Part shown: positions 24,502-32,243 of the stretch, one piece after another | How the letters are laid out: each line of letters opens with the position of its first letter | How positions within the stretch are numbered: position 1 is the stretch's first letter | Assembly (NCBI GenBank): GCA_016712505.1 | Contig: JADJQY010000002.1 | Location: forward strand, 62,001 to 126,000 | Direction: 5' to 3' | DNA from: Candidatus Eiseniibacteriota bacterium | Lineage (GTDB): Bacteria; Eisenbacteria; RBG-16-71-46; CAIMUX01 | Length of the DNA stretch: 64,000 nt | Program-made: the position numbers and the translations under genes | Notes under the pieces: model-generated | Seen by the model: only the letters and a program-made list of their open reading frames with translations | The model's database searches: none | Told to the model about the DNA's origin: nothing

Positions 24502-25998
24502 GTGGCAACGATGCAGCGCGTTCGCGCGGTCCCAGTTCTGCTCATCCTGATCCTGCTCTGCGGAGGCGGAGTGCGCCCGGCGCGGTCCGTCGACTGGTTC
24601 GGTCCGGCGCAATCCACCCCGATCGCGGGGACGCCGGTCCACCTGGTCGAGGGGCAGTTCAACAGCGACGACTATCTCGACTGGGCGGTGGTGTGTCAGG
24701 AGGCGAAGATCTTCGTTGGTATCAACGACGGGCAGGGGGTGTTCGAGGTGCTCGGGCCGTTCGCGACGGCCGCGACCCCGCGGAGGATCGCGGCCGGTGA
24801 CCTGAACTCCGATGGGATCGAAGACCTTGTCGCGATCCATGACATCGGTACCGAGATGTGGCTGTTCGAGAACGATGGCACCGGTCGACTCGACGCCCCG
24901 CAGGTCGTCGACTGTGGCTGCTCGGCCCTTTCGGTGACCGTCGGAGACCTCGACGGCGATGCTCGCCCCGATGTTGCCGTCGGCAAGCTCCAAGCGATCT
25001 CGATCTACTGGAGCGATGGTAGTGGTGCGATAGGTGCACCGACCACTGCGGGAGTGTCGCTCAATTTCAGCGAATTCTGCGATAGCCCCAACACGTATCT
25101 CTGGGACCTAGACATTGCGGACGTGACGGACGACGGACTGTTGGACGTGGTCCTCGTCGCCTCACACGATGGCGCACAACTTTGCGGCACCGTCTTCCGT
25201 CGTGGCGTGGGGCTGGTCGCGAACCACGGGGGGCGGGTCTTCGACGCCGAAGCGAGCTGGATCCTCGAACAGGTGGATGCGGTGGGCCGCCAGTTCCAGG
25301 ACATGAATGTCTTCGACCTGGATGGGAACGGGCAGGCCGACATCTCGATCGCTCCGCAGAGTTCCCCGCACCGATACCTGTTCCACCTGGGGGGCGCGTG
25401 GGACGAGTGCCCGATGTTTACGTCGGGCGGGAGCCAGCGGTCAACCGTTCTCGGTGACTGGAATGGCGACGGACTGGGTGATGCGGTGGTGTCGAGCTAC
25501 GGGGTGTTTCGCCTGGGGCGGGGCAATGCCATGGATGGATTTTCACTGGTACAGGCGGACTTCAGCGGGCTGGGGGCACCCGCCACCGGACAGTTCGACA
25601 CGCAACCGGGTTGGGACCTGCTGGGGTTCGGGACGAACGAAGTCAATCTGTACTCCAACTTGATCTCGCCAGTGGCGGTTGAATCCCCTGGGCCTCGGGC
25701 ACGGCGTGGTGCTGCTCCGCGGCTGCTCGTCGCTCCCTCGGTCGTTCGGGCTGGCGTGGAGCGCGTCCAGCTTCGGCTGATCGGCGGGGCGAGCGCGATC
25801 GGCACGGGGGAGCGAGTCTCGGTCGGACTCTACGATCACGGCGGACGGTTGGTAGGCGGCATACGGAAACTGGTCGCTCGGGACGGCCACGTCGACCTGA
25901 GGCTAGGTGGCGAGTCGCGACTTCCTTCGGGGATCTATCGCGTCTCCCTGGAGTCAACCTCGGGACGCGCCGGAGCATCCATCGTGGTGTTACGGTAG
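24502..25998 (+). CDS. Secreted FG-GAP repeat protein (copy A)
   Basis: 498 residues from the GTG at 24502. This start has GGAGG 6 bases upstream and gives exactly the same length as the paralogue at 26644. An overlapping ATG at 24472 would add 10 residues. Signal peptide (VRAVPVLLILILLCGGG), then WFGPAQSTPI, which is shared with the paralogue. FG-GAP/VCBS-type Asp-rich blades run through residues about 40-370 (DLNSDGIEDLVAI, DLDGDARPDVAVG, DVTDDGLLDVVLV, DLDGNGQADISIA, DWNGDGLGDAVVS), consistent with a Ca-binding beta-propeller. The C-terminal 90 residues are a divergent FlgD-like Ig domain ending ASIVVLR. Surface or secreted; ligand unknown. Confidence 0.78.
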   Translation: MATMQRVRAVPVLLILILLCGGGVRPARSVDWFGPAQSTPIAGTPVHLVEGQFNSDDYLDWAVVCQEAKIFVGINDGQGVFEVLGPFATAATPRRIAAGDLNSDGIEDLVAIHDIGTEMWLFENDGTGRLDAPQVVDCGCSALSVTVGDLDGDARPDVAVGKLQAISIYWSDGSGAIGAPTTAGVSLNFSEFCDSPNTYLWDLDIADVTDDGLLDVVLVASHDGAQLCGTVFRRGVGLVANHGGRVFDAEASWILEQVDAVGRQFQDMNVFDLDGNGQADISIAPQSSPHRYLFHLGGAWDECPMFTSGGSQRSTVLGDWNGDGLGDAVVSSYGVFRLGRGNAMDGFSLVQADFSGLGAPATGQFDTQPGWDLLGFGTNEVNLYSNLISPVAVESPGPRARRGAAPRLLVAPSVVRAGVERVQLRLIGGASAIGTGERVSVGLYDHGGRLVGGIRKLVARDGHVDLRLGGESRLPSGIYRVSLESTSGRAGASIVVLR

Positions 25999-26074
25999 CC
26001 CTTTCGCGCAACAGAACGTGGAGCCGCACCTGCAGGGCACCGTCTAGGCGATCCACGTGGAGACCACGCGGTGA

Positions 26075-26620
26075 CCGCACTCTTCACTGCGAAGAGGTTG
26101 GTCGCTGGTGTATGCCGATCGGCCCCACAATCCGGCGGTAGCCGATCTGGATGGCGACGGCTACCTGGAACTGGTGGTGCCGGTCGACAACGGCAGCGTG
26201 CACGTCTACGACTTGTCGGCGGACGCGGAACAGACCGGCTGGACGATGGCGGGCTATGACCCCGGGCGGACCGGAACGATCCCGTTCAGCGGAGGCACGC
26301 AGGGGACCGAGCGCCCCGGGTTCGGCGAGGAGCAGTGGCAGGGCCGGGACGGCATCGTCCACGCGCACACGCTGGCGGACGGTCAGGGGTCGGTCATTCG
26401 CTTCCACGCACGTCGTCTCAGCGCGGCGCGGCTGCGGATCTTCGACGTGGCGGGGCGCGAGGTTGCCGACCTGCTCGAGGCCGAGGTCCCAGCGGGATTC
26501 CACGATGTGACCTGGAACGAGCGAACGACGGTCGGTACCCCAGCGCCGGCGGGAGTCTACTTCGCCCGACTCAGTCTGGGCAGCGGACGGTTCCACACGA
26601 GACTGGTGGTGGTGCGATGA
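26075..26620 (+). pseudogene. Remnant of FG-GAP/FlgD-tailed secreted protein (copy B)
   Basis: The open frame begins directly after an in-frame TGA at 26072. Homology to copy A begins at RGWSLVYADRP (about residue 6), so the 5' two-thirds and any signal peptide are missing. It retains one FG-GAP blade (PAVADLDGDGYLELVVP) and the whole FlgD-like C-terminal domain, ending TRLVVVR as in copy A. The stop overlaps ATGA into the next leader exactly as in copy A. Only 76 bp separate it from the preceding gene, so it is almost certainly not expressed as a secreted protein. Confidence 0.68.
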
Positions 26621-26643
26621 GCTCGTGGAGCGAGGAGGGACGA

Positions 26644-28140
26644 ATGGCGAACTGGGGTGTACGCAGGTCGGGATGGGAGACACTTGCGATCGCCGCTCTG
26701 CTCGGTAGCTTCCCCGGCACCGGCATGGCGGCCGACTGGTTCGGTCCGGCGCAGTCGACGCCGATCGACGGTTCACCGCGACATCTGACCCAGGGGCACT
26801 TCAACGCGGACGGAGCCCTGGACTGGGCGGTGGTGTGCGATGAGCAGACGCTGTACGTCGGGTTGAATGACGGCACGGGCACGTTCGAGTTGCGCGGGCC
26901 GTTCGCGACGCCCACCTTTCCGTGGAAGATCGCGGCGGGGGATCTCACCGGAGATGGGCTCGATGACCTGGCGCTGGTACGGCAGGGCGGGGATGGGGTG
27001 TTCCTCTACCGGAACCTTGGATCAGGGGTGTTGCAAGGCCCCCCGGAGGAGGTCCCTGCAACGTTTGCCCACCTCTCCATCGACGTTGCAGACATGGATC
27101 TCGACGGGCTTTCCGATGTCGTCGTGGGCACGTACGCGTCTGTGTCCGTGTATTGGGGGAATGGGAACGGCGTGGGGAGCATTCCGACAACGAGCAGTGC
27201 ATCGCTCAACTTCGATGAGTGGTGCCTGGACGACTTGACGAACATCTGGGATTTGCAGATCGCGGACCTCACCGACGATGGACTTCCAGACATCGTTCTC
27301 GCTGCCTCGCACGATGGGGAACAGTTGTGTGAAACGGTGTTCCGGCGGGGAATTGGGTACGTCGAGAACCTTGGTGGGCGGCAATTGGCGGCGGAGGCGG
27401 AGTGGATCCTGCACGAGCCGCAGGCGGTGTCGCGGGCGTTCAAAGATCTCGATTCCTACGACCTTGATGGCAACGGTCAGATGGACGTCTCGGTGGTTCC
27501 GGACCAGTCGCCGCACCGGTACTTTTTTCATGTAGGCGTGACCTGGCAGCAGTGTCCTCAGTTCACCGCTGGTGGATACGGTCGCTTCACGGCCGTGCAG
27601 GACTGGAATGGAGACGGTCTCGGGGATGCAGTTGGGTCGAGTGTCGGAGTGTTCCGACTCGGAGAAGGGCAAGGGCTCGCGGGCTTCAGTCTGGTCGAGA
27701 CGGACTTCTCGGGCTTGGGTTCTCCTACCACCGGTCAGTTCGACCTGGCCCCGGGGCACGATCTGGTGGGATTCGGGACGGGGGTCGTGAATCTGTACTC
27801 GAACCTGATCTTGCCCGTGGGTGTTGCCGAGAGCGGACCTGCGGACGGGCGCGACTGGGAGCTGCGAGTGGAGCCTTCGGTGCTGGGGCCGGGGCTGGAT
27901 CGGATCCGGTTGCGGCTTGCTCCTGGGGGGAGCGTGGTGAGGCAGCCGGGGAGAATGACGCTGCGAGTGCTCGATCACGGAGGGCGCATCGTCTGGAGCG
28001 AGGAACGTGACGTGGCGCTTGAAGGAGACGTGATCGAGTGGCCGTTCGGAGCGGCACCGCGCCTTGCCTCGGGAGTGTATCGAGTGGTGCTGGCCTCGGG
28101 TGCAGCGAGCGTGGCGGGATCGATGGTGATACTGAGGTAA
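26644..28140 (+). CDS. Secreted FG-GAP repeat protein (copy B)
   Basis: 498 residues from the ATG at 26644, with GAGGAGGGA immediately upstream. It is identical in length to the 24502 product and similar from end to end (ADWFGPAQSTPIDG, DWAVVCDEQTLYVGLNDGTG, DLTDDGLPDIVLAASHDGEQ). Signal peptide, a series of Asp-rich FG-GAP/VCBS blades, then a FlgD-like C-terminal domain ending GSMVILR. The pair plus their preceding remnants form a tandem segmental duplication of about 2.2 kb per unit that has since diverged noticeably. Predicted extracellular propeller; function unknown. Ends at a strong terminator. Confidence 0.78.
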   Translation: MANWGVRRSGWETLAIAALLGSFPGTGMAADWFGPAQSTPIDGSPRHLTQGHFNADGALDWAVVCDEQTLYVGLNDGTGTFELRGPFATPTFPWKIAAGDLTGDGLDDLALVRQGGDGVFLYRNLGSGVLQGPPEEVPATFAHLSIDVADMDLDGLSDVVVGTYASVSVYWGNGNGVGSIPTTSSASLNFDEWCLDDLTNIWDLQIADLTDDGLPDIVLAASHDGEQLCETVFRRGIGYVENLGGRQLAAEAEWILHEPQAVSRAFKDLDSYDLDGNGQMDVSVVPDQSPHRYFFHVGVTWQQCPQFTAGGYGRFTAVQDWNGDGLGDAVGSSVGVFRLGEGQGLAGFSLVETDFSGLGSPTTGQFDLAPGHDLVGFGTGVVNLYSNLILPVGVAESGPADGRDWELRVEPSVLGPGLDRIRLRLAPGGSVVRQPGRMTLRVLDHGGRIVWSEERDVALEGDVIEWPFGAAPRLASGVYRVVLASGAASVAGSMVILR

Positions 28141-28174
28141 GTCAATCCTCCCAGCGCTGCGCCAGGGCAATAGA

Positions 28175-28218
28175 CGGCGGGCCGCCTCCGACAGAGGCGG
28201 CCCGCCGCGCGTTTGCTT
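28175..28218 (+). terminator. Strong intrinsic terminator after FG-GAP locus
   Basis: 14-bp perfect stem CGGCGGGCCGCCTC / GAGGCGGCCCGCCG (28175-28188, 28194-28207), loop CGACA, then CGCGTTTGCTT. Confidence 0.8.
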
Positions 28219-28287
28219 GGCACTTTGGGGGTGGTTTGGGTAGCTTGGCCGGGCAAAGCCGCGTGTGGGGCACCGGAGGGAGCTGCC

Positions 28288-29058
28288 GTGGAATCGGATC
28301 GCGTTCGCATCGAAAGGGAAGAGGGGCTGGCCTGGCTGGTGCTGAACCGGCCGGGGCAACGCAATGCGCTCGACCTCGAGATGGTCGGGGCGCTGCATGG
28401 GGCGTTGGCGGAGCTGGAGCAGGACCGCGGACTGCGCTGCCTGCTGGTGCGGGGCGAGGGGGAGCACTTCGCGGCGGGGGCGGATATCGCGGAGCTGAAG
28501 CGGCGCGATGCGCTCGATTCGCTGGCGGGGATCAACAGTAGGCTGTTTCGGCGGCTGGAGCTGTTTCCGACTCCGACCATCGCGGTGGTGCAGGGAATGG
28601 CGCTGGGGGGCGGATGTGAGCTGGCCCTGGCCTGCGATCTGCGCGTGGTCGCGGAGTCGGCGAAGCTGGGGCAGCCGGAAGTGTCGCTGGGCATCATTCC
28701 GGCGGCGGGGGCGACGCAGCGCCTGCCGCGCTTGATCGGGCTCGGGCGGGCGCGCGAGCTGGTGCTCACCGGCCGATTGGTGGGGGCGGACGAGGCGGTG
28801 GCGATCGGCCTGGCGAACCGGGTGGCGCCGGATGCGAACCTGCACGAGGCGGCGCGCGCACTGGCGCTCGAGATCGCGAAGCAGGGGGCGATGGCCACAC
28901 GACTGGCGAAGGCGGCGCTCAATGGCGCGTTCCCCGGGATCGAGCAGGGGTTGGCCTTCGAGTCACAGGCGCAGGCGCTCCTCTTCGAGTCGCCGGAGAA
29001 ACACGAACGGATGCAGCGGTTCCTCGATCGGAAGAAGCCGCGGGGCGAGGCGAAGTAG
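28288..29058 (+). CDS. Enoyl-CoA hydratase/crotonase family protein
   Basis: 256 residues from the GTG at 28288, with GGAGGG 7 bases upstream; the frame is open further up, but residues before MESDRVRIER are not crotonase-like. The oxyanion-hole motif is EHFAAGADIAEL (about 59-70). Catalytic glutamates are Glu111 (GGGCELALACD) and Glu131 (GQPEVSLGIIP), 20 apart as in hydrating enoyl-CoA hydratases. It therefore probably hydrates 2-enoyl-CoA to 3-hydroxyacyl-CoA in beta-oxidation or butyrate-type metabolism. It is followed 13 bp later by the dehydrogenase that would oxidise its product. Confidence 0.9.
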   Translation: MESDRVRIEREEGLAWLVLNRPGQRNALDLEMVGALHGALAELEQDRGLRCLLVRGEGEHFAAGADIAELKRRDALDSLAGINSRLFRRLELFPTPTIAVVQGMALGGGCELALACDLRVVAESAKLGQPEVSLGIIPAAGATQRLPRLIGLGRARELVLTGRLVGADEAVAIGLANRVAPDANLHEAARALALEIAKQGAMATRLAKAALNGAFPGIEQGLAFESQAQALLFESPEKHERMQRFLDRKKPRGEAK

Positions 29059-29071
29059 AACGGGGGTGGGG

Positions 29072-29929
29072 ATGAGCGTGCGGAAAATCGCGGTCCTGGG
29101 CGCGGGGACAATGGGCGCGGGAATCGCGCTGGTGGCGGCGCGGTCAGGCTATGACGTTCACCTGCGCGACGTGAGCGACGACCTGGTGGCGCGCGGACGG
29201 CGCACCCTCGAGGCGAACCTGGCCAAGGGGGTGGAACTGGGCAAGGTGACTCCGGAGGAGCGGGACGGAGCGCTGGCCCGACTGAGCGCGGGGACGGAAC
29301 TGAAAACGGCGGTCGATGGAGCCCAGTTGATCATCGAGGCGGTGCCGGAGGATCTGGGACTCAAGCAGGATGTGTTCGCGCAGGCGGCGGAGTTCGCCCC
29401 GCGCGAGGCGATCTTCGCCAGCAACACCTCGTCGCTCTCGATTGCGAAGCTGGGGGGAGGGACCGATCGGCCCGACCGCACGGTCGGCATGCACTTCTTC
29501 AACCCGGTCCATGTGATGAAGCTGCTCGAAGTGGTGGTTGGTCCGGAGACCTCGGCCGCGACCCTGGCCGCGGCGCGGGAAGTCGGCGAACGGATGGCGA
29601 AGGATGTGATCGTGGTGCGCGATTCGCCGGGGTTCGCCACCAGCCGGTTGGGAGTGCTCCTGGGGTTGGAGGCGATCCGGATGGTCGAGGAGGGAGTGGC
29701 CGCGCCGGCCGACATCGACACCGCGATGACCCTGGGCTACGGCCATCCGATGGGACCGCTGCGCCTGACCGATCTGGTGGGGCTGGACGTGCGGCTCAAG
29801 ATCGCCGAGTACCTCCACACGACGCTCGGGCGCGGCGCGTTTCGTCCGCCCGATCTCCTTCGCCGGATGGTGCACGAGGGGAAGCTGGGCAAGAAGTCGG
29901 GGCAGGGGTTCTATCGCTGGGAGAAGTAG
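29072..29929 (+). CDS. hbd: 3-hydroxyacyl-CoA (3-hydroxybutyryl-CoA) dehydrogenase
   Basis: 285 residues. The NAD-binding Rossmann motif is GAGTMG at residues 10-15 (IAVLGAGTMGAGIALVAARS). The conserved IIEAVPEDLGLK, SNTSSLSI and catalytic-His MHFFNPVHVMKLLEVV segments follow, and the C-terminal helical domain includes GYGHPMGPLRLTDLVGLD and KLGKKSGQGFY. Length is that of monofunctional Hbd/PaaH enzymes rather than the FadB fusion. It oxidises L-3-hydroxyacyl-CoA with NAD+, or works in reverse. It forms a two-gene operon with the crotonase; no thiolase or acyl-CoA dehydrogenase is nearby. Confidence 0.92.
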   Translation: MSVRKIAVLGAGTMGAGIALVAARSGYDVHLRDVSDDLVARGRRTLEANLAKGVELGKVTPEERDGALARLSAGTELKTAVDGAQLIIEAVPEDLGLKQDVFAQAAEFAPREAIFASNTSSLSIAKLGGGTDRPDRTVGMHFFNPVHVMKLLEVVVGPETSAATLAAAREVGERMAKDVIVVRDSPGFATSRLGVLLGLEAIRMVEEGVAAPADIDTAMTLGYGHPMGPLRLTDLVGLDVRLKIAEYLHTTLGRGAFRPPDLLRRMVHEGKLGKKSGQGFYRWEK

Positions 29930-29963
29930 GCGGCCGCGGCATTGCGGAACAGGACCCATTTGC

Positions 29964-30031
29964 GGCCGGGACCCATGTGGGGCCAGGACACAGGTGAGGC
30001 CAGGACACAGGTGAGGCCAGGACTCAGGTGC
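29964..30031. repeat. 17-bp tandem repeat overlapping a stop codon
   Basis: GGCCAGGACACAGGTGA-type units start at 29981, 29998 and 30015, with a degenerate copy at 29964. The last unit contains the stop codon (minus TGA, 30024-30026) of the hydrolase gene. It lies between convergent genes. Confidence 0.8.
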
Positions 30032-30758
30032 GCCGCAGGAAGCGGAGCACCTCGCTCTCGAACGCATCGCGTCGCCACGAGTCGGTGCCGAGGAAGTGGG
30101 TTGCGTTGGGCGCGATCCAGAGGGCGGCGCTCTGGATCGTCCGGTACATCGCCACGACCTCTTCGAGCGGCACCACCGGATCGCGATCGCCGGCGATCAA
30201 CAGCGTGGGTTGCGGCATCCGCGCCAGTTCCTCGAGGGTGTGATTCCGATCGCTCTCCGGACCGTGCAGCATCGCGACCACCTTGCGCGTGACCTCCCGC
30301 CAGGCGTCGGGACCGCCCTGCGGTTGATGTTCGCGGCGAACGAAGCTCTCGAGCCCCCACCGTTGCCAGGTCTCCGGCTCCGCCATCTTGGCCACCGCAT
30401 CCCGGGTCGACGGGGACGATCGATAGCTCGAGCGAAAGACGATCAGCTTCTCCACCCGTTCGGGATGATGGAGCGCGATCCAGAGCGCGGTGGCTCCCCC
30501 CATCGACGAGCCGAGGAGGTGGGCCCGGGGGATCGCGAGGTGATCGAGCAGGCGGAGCACCGCTTCACCCATCGCGCGGATCGCGAAGCGTTCGGCGAAG
30601 GGGCTGCTCCCGTGTCCGAGGGCGGTCGGAACGACGAGCCGCAGATCCCGGCCGAGACCGGGCAGGTAGGGATCCCATTCGCGTCGCGTCATCCCGCCGG
30701 AGTGAAGCAGCACCAGGGGCGGGTTCGCGGGGTCACCGTGGACCGAGTGATCGAGCAC
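30024..30758 (-). CDS. Alpha/beta hydrolase
   Basis: 244 residues. Typical alpha/beta-hydrolase order: oxyanion-region PLVLLHSGGMTRREWDPYLP, nucleophile elbow GSSMG at 83-87 (Ser85), acid in LLIAGDRDPVVPLEE, and catalytic His in NATHFLG. There is no signal peptide, so it is cytoplasmic. This family includes esterases, lipases and C-C hydrolases; the substrate cannot be told. It is convergent with the hbd gene, and its stop codon lies inside a 17-bp tandem repeat. Divergent from the glycosylase gene at 30877. Confidence 0.85.
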   Translation of the reverse strand: MLDHSVHGDPANPPLVLLHSGGMTRREWDPYLPGLGRDLRLVVPTALGHGSSPFAERFAIRAMGEAVLRLLDHLAIPRAHLLGSSMGGATALWIALHHPERVEKLIVFRSSYRSSPSTRDAVAKMAEPETWQRWGLESFVRREHQPQGGPDAWREVTRKVVAMLHGPESDRNHTLEELARMPQPTLLIAGDRDPVVPLEEVVAMYRTIQSAALWIAPNATHFLGTDSWRRDAFESEVLRFLRRT

Positions 30759-30876
30759 GCTCCTCCTCCTTCGACCGCGGCGACAATCGGGTTAGACTGC
30801 GCGGGCCGCGCGAAGCATACGCGGGGTCGAGCGACCGGAGAAGGGTCGTTGGTCGTGGCGTCGCGCGGGAGGATCC

Positions 30877-31701
30877 ATGCCGGAGCTAGCCGAAGTCGAG
30901 TTCGAACGTCACCGCTGGTCGGTGGGGCTGGGCCTAGCGGTCAGCCGGGTGGTGCTCGATGAGGCGGCCCAGGTGTTTCGCGACACCGATCCGCGCGCAC
31001 TGCGACGCTCCCTGCGCGGCGTGACCCTGACCGGATCCGAGGCGCGGGGGAAGCAGATCTGCTTTCGCTTCGGCAGCGATCTCTGGCTCGGGGTGCATCT
31101 GGGAATGACCGGCGAGCTGTTCGTCGCTCCGCCAGGGCACGCGCGGCGGAAGCACGAGCATCTCCTGCTCGAGACCGCGGCCGGCTGCCTCGGCTTCCGC
31201 GATCCGCGTCGGTTCGGGCGGGTGCGCTTCGCGCGGGGAGCGGAGGAGCCGGACTGGTGGCGCGCGATTCCCCCCGGCATCACCTCGGACGCGTTCACCC
31301 GCGCGCGGCTCGCAGAGGGGTGCGCGCGGAGGGCGAGGAGCCCGCTCAAGGCGCTGCTGCTCCGCCAGGATCTCTTTCCCGGGGTCGGCAACTGGATGGC
31401 GGACGAGGTGCTCTGGCGCGCAGGACTCCACCCCAGGCGGCGCGCCGGAAGTCTCGATAGCGAGGAGCTGGGGCGGCTATTCCGTGAGCTTCGCTTCGTG
31501 GCGCGGGGAGCGCTCCGTTCGGTCGGCGCCTCGGGCGGGGATCCGCCCCGGGGATGGCTCTTCTGGGTGCGGTGGAAGGACGGGGGGATCTGTCCCCGAT
31601 CCGGCGTGACCCTGGTCCGAGAGACGGTCGGCGGCCGCACCACCTGCTGGTCGCCCGGGGTCCAGCCGGAGCCAGGAGGTCGGCCTCCCCGTACGTTGTG
31701 A
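30877..31701 (+). CDS. Fpg/Nei-family DNA glycosylase with degenerate zinc finger
   Basis: 274 residues starting MPELAEVEF: after Met removal, Pro and Glu form the catalytic N-terminus of bifunctional Fpg/Nei glycosylase/AP lyases. Other family marks: GKQICFRF (the DNA-binding Lys), HLGMTGEL, and the helix-two-turn-helix LFPGVGNWMADEVLWRAGLHP at about 167-186. The C-terminal finger (residues 239-263) keeps Cys239, Cys257 and the flipping Arg254 (GGRTTC) but has Ser242 and a Pro-Gly stretch where the other two zinc cysteines belong, so zinc is probably not bound classically. It removes oxidised bases, as inferred from the family. Immediately upstream of the atp promoter. Confidence 0.85.
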   Translation: MPELAEVEFERHRWSVGLGLAVSRVVLDEAAQVFRDTDPRALRRSLRGVTLTGSEARGKQICFRFGSDLWLGVHLGMTGELFVAPPGHARRKHEHLLLETAAGCLGFRDPRRFGRVRFARGAEEPDWWRAIPPGITSDAFTRARLAEGCARRARSPLKALLLRQDLFPGVGNWMADEVLWRAGLHPRRRAGSLDSEELGRLFRELRFVARGALRSVGASGGDPPRGWLFWVRWKDGGICPRSGVTLVRETVGGRTTCWSPGVQPEPGGRPPRTL

Positions 31702-31718
31702 AAAGATGAACAAGCGCA

Positions 31719-31747
31719 TTGACACTTTGGACCGTGCTTCGCATAAT
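31719..31747 (+). promoter_or_regulatory. Near-consensus sigma-70 promoter of atp operon
   Basis: TTGACA (6/6) at 31719-31724, a 17-base spacer, then CATAAT (5/6) at 31742-31747. It is the best promoter in the window, 18 bp after the glycosylase stop and 162 bp before the first atp start. Confidence 0.85.
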
Positions 31748-31908
31748 CCGGCCTTCGCGGGATTGAGGGGCTCACTTCGCATCTGAGGACCGTCCCTTTG
31801 GTGTCGGTCGCTCTGCAGGGCGGTACATCTGCGCCCGACGGAGCAGGAACGGCGCGGCCGAGTTCGCCGCGTCATCGGGTGCGAGCGAGATCAGGGAGGG
31901 TCTTTGTC

Positions 31909-32148
31909 GTGAAGGAAGACCCGGAGGCGCGGTACCGGTATCACCGACTGGTCGGTTCGCTCGGTTCGATCCCGCTTTTGCTCGGCTGTGGTGCCTTCCT
32001 GGGTTGGTGGTTCGGGCAGTGGCTCGATCGCCGCTTCGGCACCGAGCCCTGGATGCAGATGATCTTTCTTGGACTGGGGATCGCAGGTGCGGTCCGCAGC
32101 AGCCTCCGACTGTTGAAACAGGCGCAACGGGATCTCGACCGGATGTAA
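31909..32148 (+). CDS. atpZ: AtpZ/AtpI-family small membrane protein
   Basis: 79 residues from the GTG at 31909 (AGGGAGGG 9 bases upstream). Two transmembrane hairpin helices (SIPLLLGCGAFLGWWFGQWL and MQMIFLGLGIAGAVRSSL) with the typical GxxxGxxxGxxLD-like glycine spacing mark the F-ATPase gene-1 (AtpZ) family. It sits at the head of many atp operons and is proposed to help c-ring assembly or Mg/Ca transport. First gene of the operon here; a larger frame upstream lacks conserved sequence. Confidence 0.75.
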   Translation: MKEDPEARYRYHRLVGSLGSIPLLLGCGAFLGWWFGQWLDRRFGTEPWMQMIFLGLGIAGAVRSSLRLLKQAQRDLDRM

Positions 32149-32243
32149 CGGGACCGGCTGCCATTGGGACGGCTGGAATGGGAGCGATCGCCGGGAGCGC
32201 GATCGAACTGCCAGGACGGCGCTGGGCGAGTCACGGGGGGAGA

